Below are positions 61,881 through 64,000 of a DNA stretch of 64,000 nt, one piece after another. Source of the DNA: Siphonodentalium dalli (Eukaryota > Mollusca > Scaphopoda > Gadilida > Siphonodentaliidae); the NCBI GenBank assembly GCA_032622095.1, contig CP136066.1:232630961-232694960 (forward strand), read 5' to 3'. How positions within the stretch are numbered: the stretch's first letter is position 1; each line of letters opens with the position of its first letter. The position numbers and the translations under genes are program-made. The notes beneath the pieces are model-generated. The model saw only the letters and a list, made by a program, of their open reading frames with translations, did no database searches and was not told where the DNA came from.

Positions 61881-64000
61881 TGAGATATGTGCGAATCGCG
61901 ACGCCCGTATGCTGTTCGCATGTACCAAATATATGAGTGCGGACATTTTCTGCTGATTATACTCGTAAATGCACAGCCGATTTTCCAAATTTTCTAGAGT
62001 CGGAGCTCTTTTCGGAATACCATAGCTATTGGCTTATTCGCCAACAATAAGGCAATGTTTGTTTTGAACGATTCCTATAAACCGAAAAAAAGAAAATATC
62101 ATGGAAATACTTGAGATATGTGCGAATCGCGACGCCCGTATGCCTTCGCATGGACCAAATATCTGGGTACGGACATTTTCTGCAGATTATACTCGTAAAT
62201 GCACTGCCGAATTTCCAAATTTTCCAGAGTCGGAGCTCTTTTCGGAACGCCATAATTATTTGCTTATTCGCCAATAATAAGGCAATATTTGTTTCAAACG
62301 ATTGCCATAAACCGAAACAAAGAAAATATAATGGAAAAACTTGAGATATCTGCGAATCGCGGCACCCGTATGCCTTCGCGTGTACCAAATATCTGGTTAC
62401 GGTCAATTTCTGCAGATTATACTCGTAAATGCACAGCCGAATTTCCAACTTTTCCAGAGTCGAAGCTATTTTCGGAACGCCATAATTATTTGCTTATTCG
62501 CCAACAATAAGGCAATGTTTGTTTCAAACGATTGCTATAAACCGATACAAAGAAAACATAATGGAAACACTTGAGATATGTGCGAATCGAGGCACCCGTA
62601 TGACTTCGCGTGTACCAAATATATGGGTACGGACATTTTCTGCAGATTATACTCGTAAATGCACAGCGGATTTTCCAAATTTTCCAGAGTCGGAGCTCTT
62701 TTCGGAATACCATAATTATTTGCTTATTCGCCAACAATAAGGCAATGTTTGTTTCAAACGATTGCTATAAACCGAAACAAAGAAAATATCATGGAAATAC
62801 TTGAGATATGTGCGAATCGCGACGCCCGTATGCCTTCGCATGTACCAAATATCTGGGTACGGACATTTTCTGCAGATTATACTCGTAAATGCTCAGCCGA
62901 ATTTCCAAATTTTCCAGAGTCGAAGCTCTTTTCGGAACGCCATAATTATTTGCTTATTCGCCAATAATAAGGCAATGTTTGTTTCAAACGATTGCCATAA
63001 ACCGAAACAAAGAAAATATAATGGAAAAACTTGAGATATGTGCGAATCGCGGCACCCGTATGCCTTCGCGTGTACCAAATATCTGGTTACGGTCAATTTC
63101 TGCAGATTATACTCGTAAATGCAGAGCCGTATTACCAAATTTTCCAGAGTCGGAGCTCTTTTCGGAACGCCATAAGTATTTGCTTATTCGCCAACAATAA
63201 GGCAATGTTTGTTTCAAACGATTGCTATAACCCGATACAAAGAAAACATAATGGAAACACTTGAGATATGTGCGAATCGCGGCACCCGTATGCCTTCGCG
63301 TGTACCAAATATATGGGTACGGACATTTTCTGCAGATTATACTCGTAAATGCACAGCGGATTTTCCAAATTTTCCAGAGTCGGAGCTCTTTTCGGAATAC
63401 CATAATTATTTGCTTATTCGCCAACAATAAGGCAATGTTTGTTTCAAACGATTGCTATAAACCGAAACAAAGAAAATATCATGGAAATACTTGAGATATG
63501 TGCGAATCGCGACGCCCGTATGCCTTCGCATGTACCAAATATCTGGGTACGGACATTTTCAGCAGATTATACTCGTAAATGCTCAGCCGAATTTCCAAAT
63601 TTTCCAGAGTCGGAGCTCTTTTCGGAACGCCATAATTATTTGCTTATTCGCCAATAATAAGGCAATATTTGTTTCAAACGATTGCCATAGACCGAAACAA
63701 AGAAAATATAATGGAAAAACTTGAGATATCTGCGAATCGCGGCACCCGTATGCCTTCGCGTGTACCAAATATCTGGTTACGGTCAATTTCTGCAGATTAT
63801 ACTCGTAAATGCACAGCCGAATTTCCAACTTTTCCAGAGTCGAAGCTATTTTCGGAACGCCATAATTATTTGCTTATTCGCCAACAATAAGGCAATGTTT
63901 GTTTCAAACGATTGCTATAAACCGATACAAAGAAAACATAATGGAAACACTTGAGATATGTGCGAATCGAGGCACCCGTATGCCTTCGCGTGTACCAAAT

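Larger units (their letters stand above)
59527..64000 (-). repeat. 230-bp satellite, array 3, inverted
   Basis: About 19.5 monomers in minus orientation running off the window end. A 2301-bp higher-order period is visible: the sequence from 59527 recurs from 61828 with few changes to about 62740, after which monomers are partly replaced by a 690-bp (three-monomer) repeat (62801 recurs at 63491). Subtypes are the same as in array 2. Confidence 0.96.

Noticed and set aside
1-64000. Hundreds of 60-160 codon open frames across the satellite, on both strands and in up to three overlapping frames
   Set aside because: They recur with the 230-bp monomer, which is not a multiple of three, so no frame persists from one monomer to the next. 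Changes between monomers alter residues in every frame with no sign of favouring silent sites, and subtypes such as AATAGCTTC destroy the plus frame freely. No start context, domain or splice signals support them.
1-64000. CRISPR array
   Set aside because: The repeats are 230 or 163 bp, contiguous, without unique spacers and without cas genes; the DNA is eukaryotic.

Overview
This window is eukaryotic repetitive DNA. I could not find one intact, convincing protein-coding gene, rRNA, functional tRNA or CRISPR array. About 50 kb of the 64 kb is one AT-rich satellite with a 230-bp monomer. The rest is a 14.0-kb island of nested transposons. The dispersed repeats, especially minisatellite-carrying Helitron-like elements whose tails read GACGGACGCC and end in a GAGCTAA hairpin, look like those of marine invertebrates. 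A mollusc or other lophotrochozoan is my best guess, but that is an impression and was not tested.

Layout. (1) 1-5870: satellite array 1, plus orientation, the most diverged part. (2) 5871-19870: the island. In order it holds a palindromic TA-flanked MITE (5955-6486), a degenerate ~114-bp tandem repeat (6570-7078), and a Helitron-like element (7079-15011) with a ~163-bp minisatellite core. That element contains a second, nested copy of its own family (7603-9431), a 1764-bp tandem duplication, a TA-flanked MITE (13856-14252) and a hAT-type MITE (14279-14865). Then come a tRNA-like SINE-sized unit (15270-15453), a 661-bp element with stuttered GAAGTCGGCC ends, unique DNA, a second copy of the TA MITE (17374-17756), and a 1136-bp transposon with an 8-bp target duplication (18032-19167). 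The last one carries a short 3' coding exon and polyA signal on the minus strand. (3) 19871-59526: satellite array 2, about 172 monomers in plus orientation, built from nested higher-order repeats (HORs) of 1144, 1374, 1610, 1841, 1867, 2301 and 4421 bp. (4) 59527-64000: the same satellite in minus orientation, joined by a sharp inversion. The two sides form a ~2.2-kb inverted duplication around a 176-bp spacer.

The island starts and resumes almost in register with the satellite, with only about 26 bp of a monomer missing. It is therefore best read as DNA inserted into (or captured by) a once-continuous array. HOR lengths are explained by counting 230-bp monomers plus a few marker monomers: 231 bp (one-base insertion), 255 bp (25-bp duplication) and 222 bp (8-bp deletion).

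The many short open frames on both strands of the satellite are by-products of monomer sequence and are not annotated as genes. The most interesting items are the Helitron-in-Helitron insertion with a reconstructable empty site, the satellite inversion, the HOR cascade, and the gene 3' end inside the 1136-bp element.
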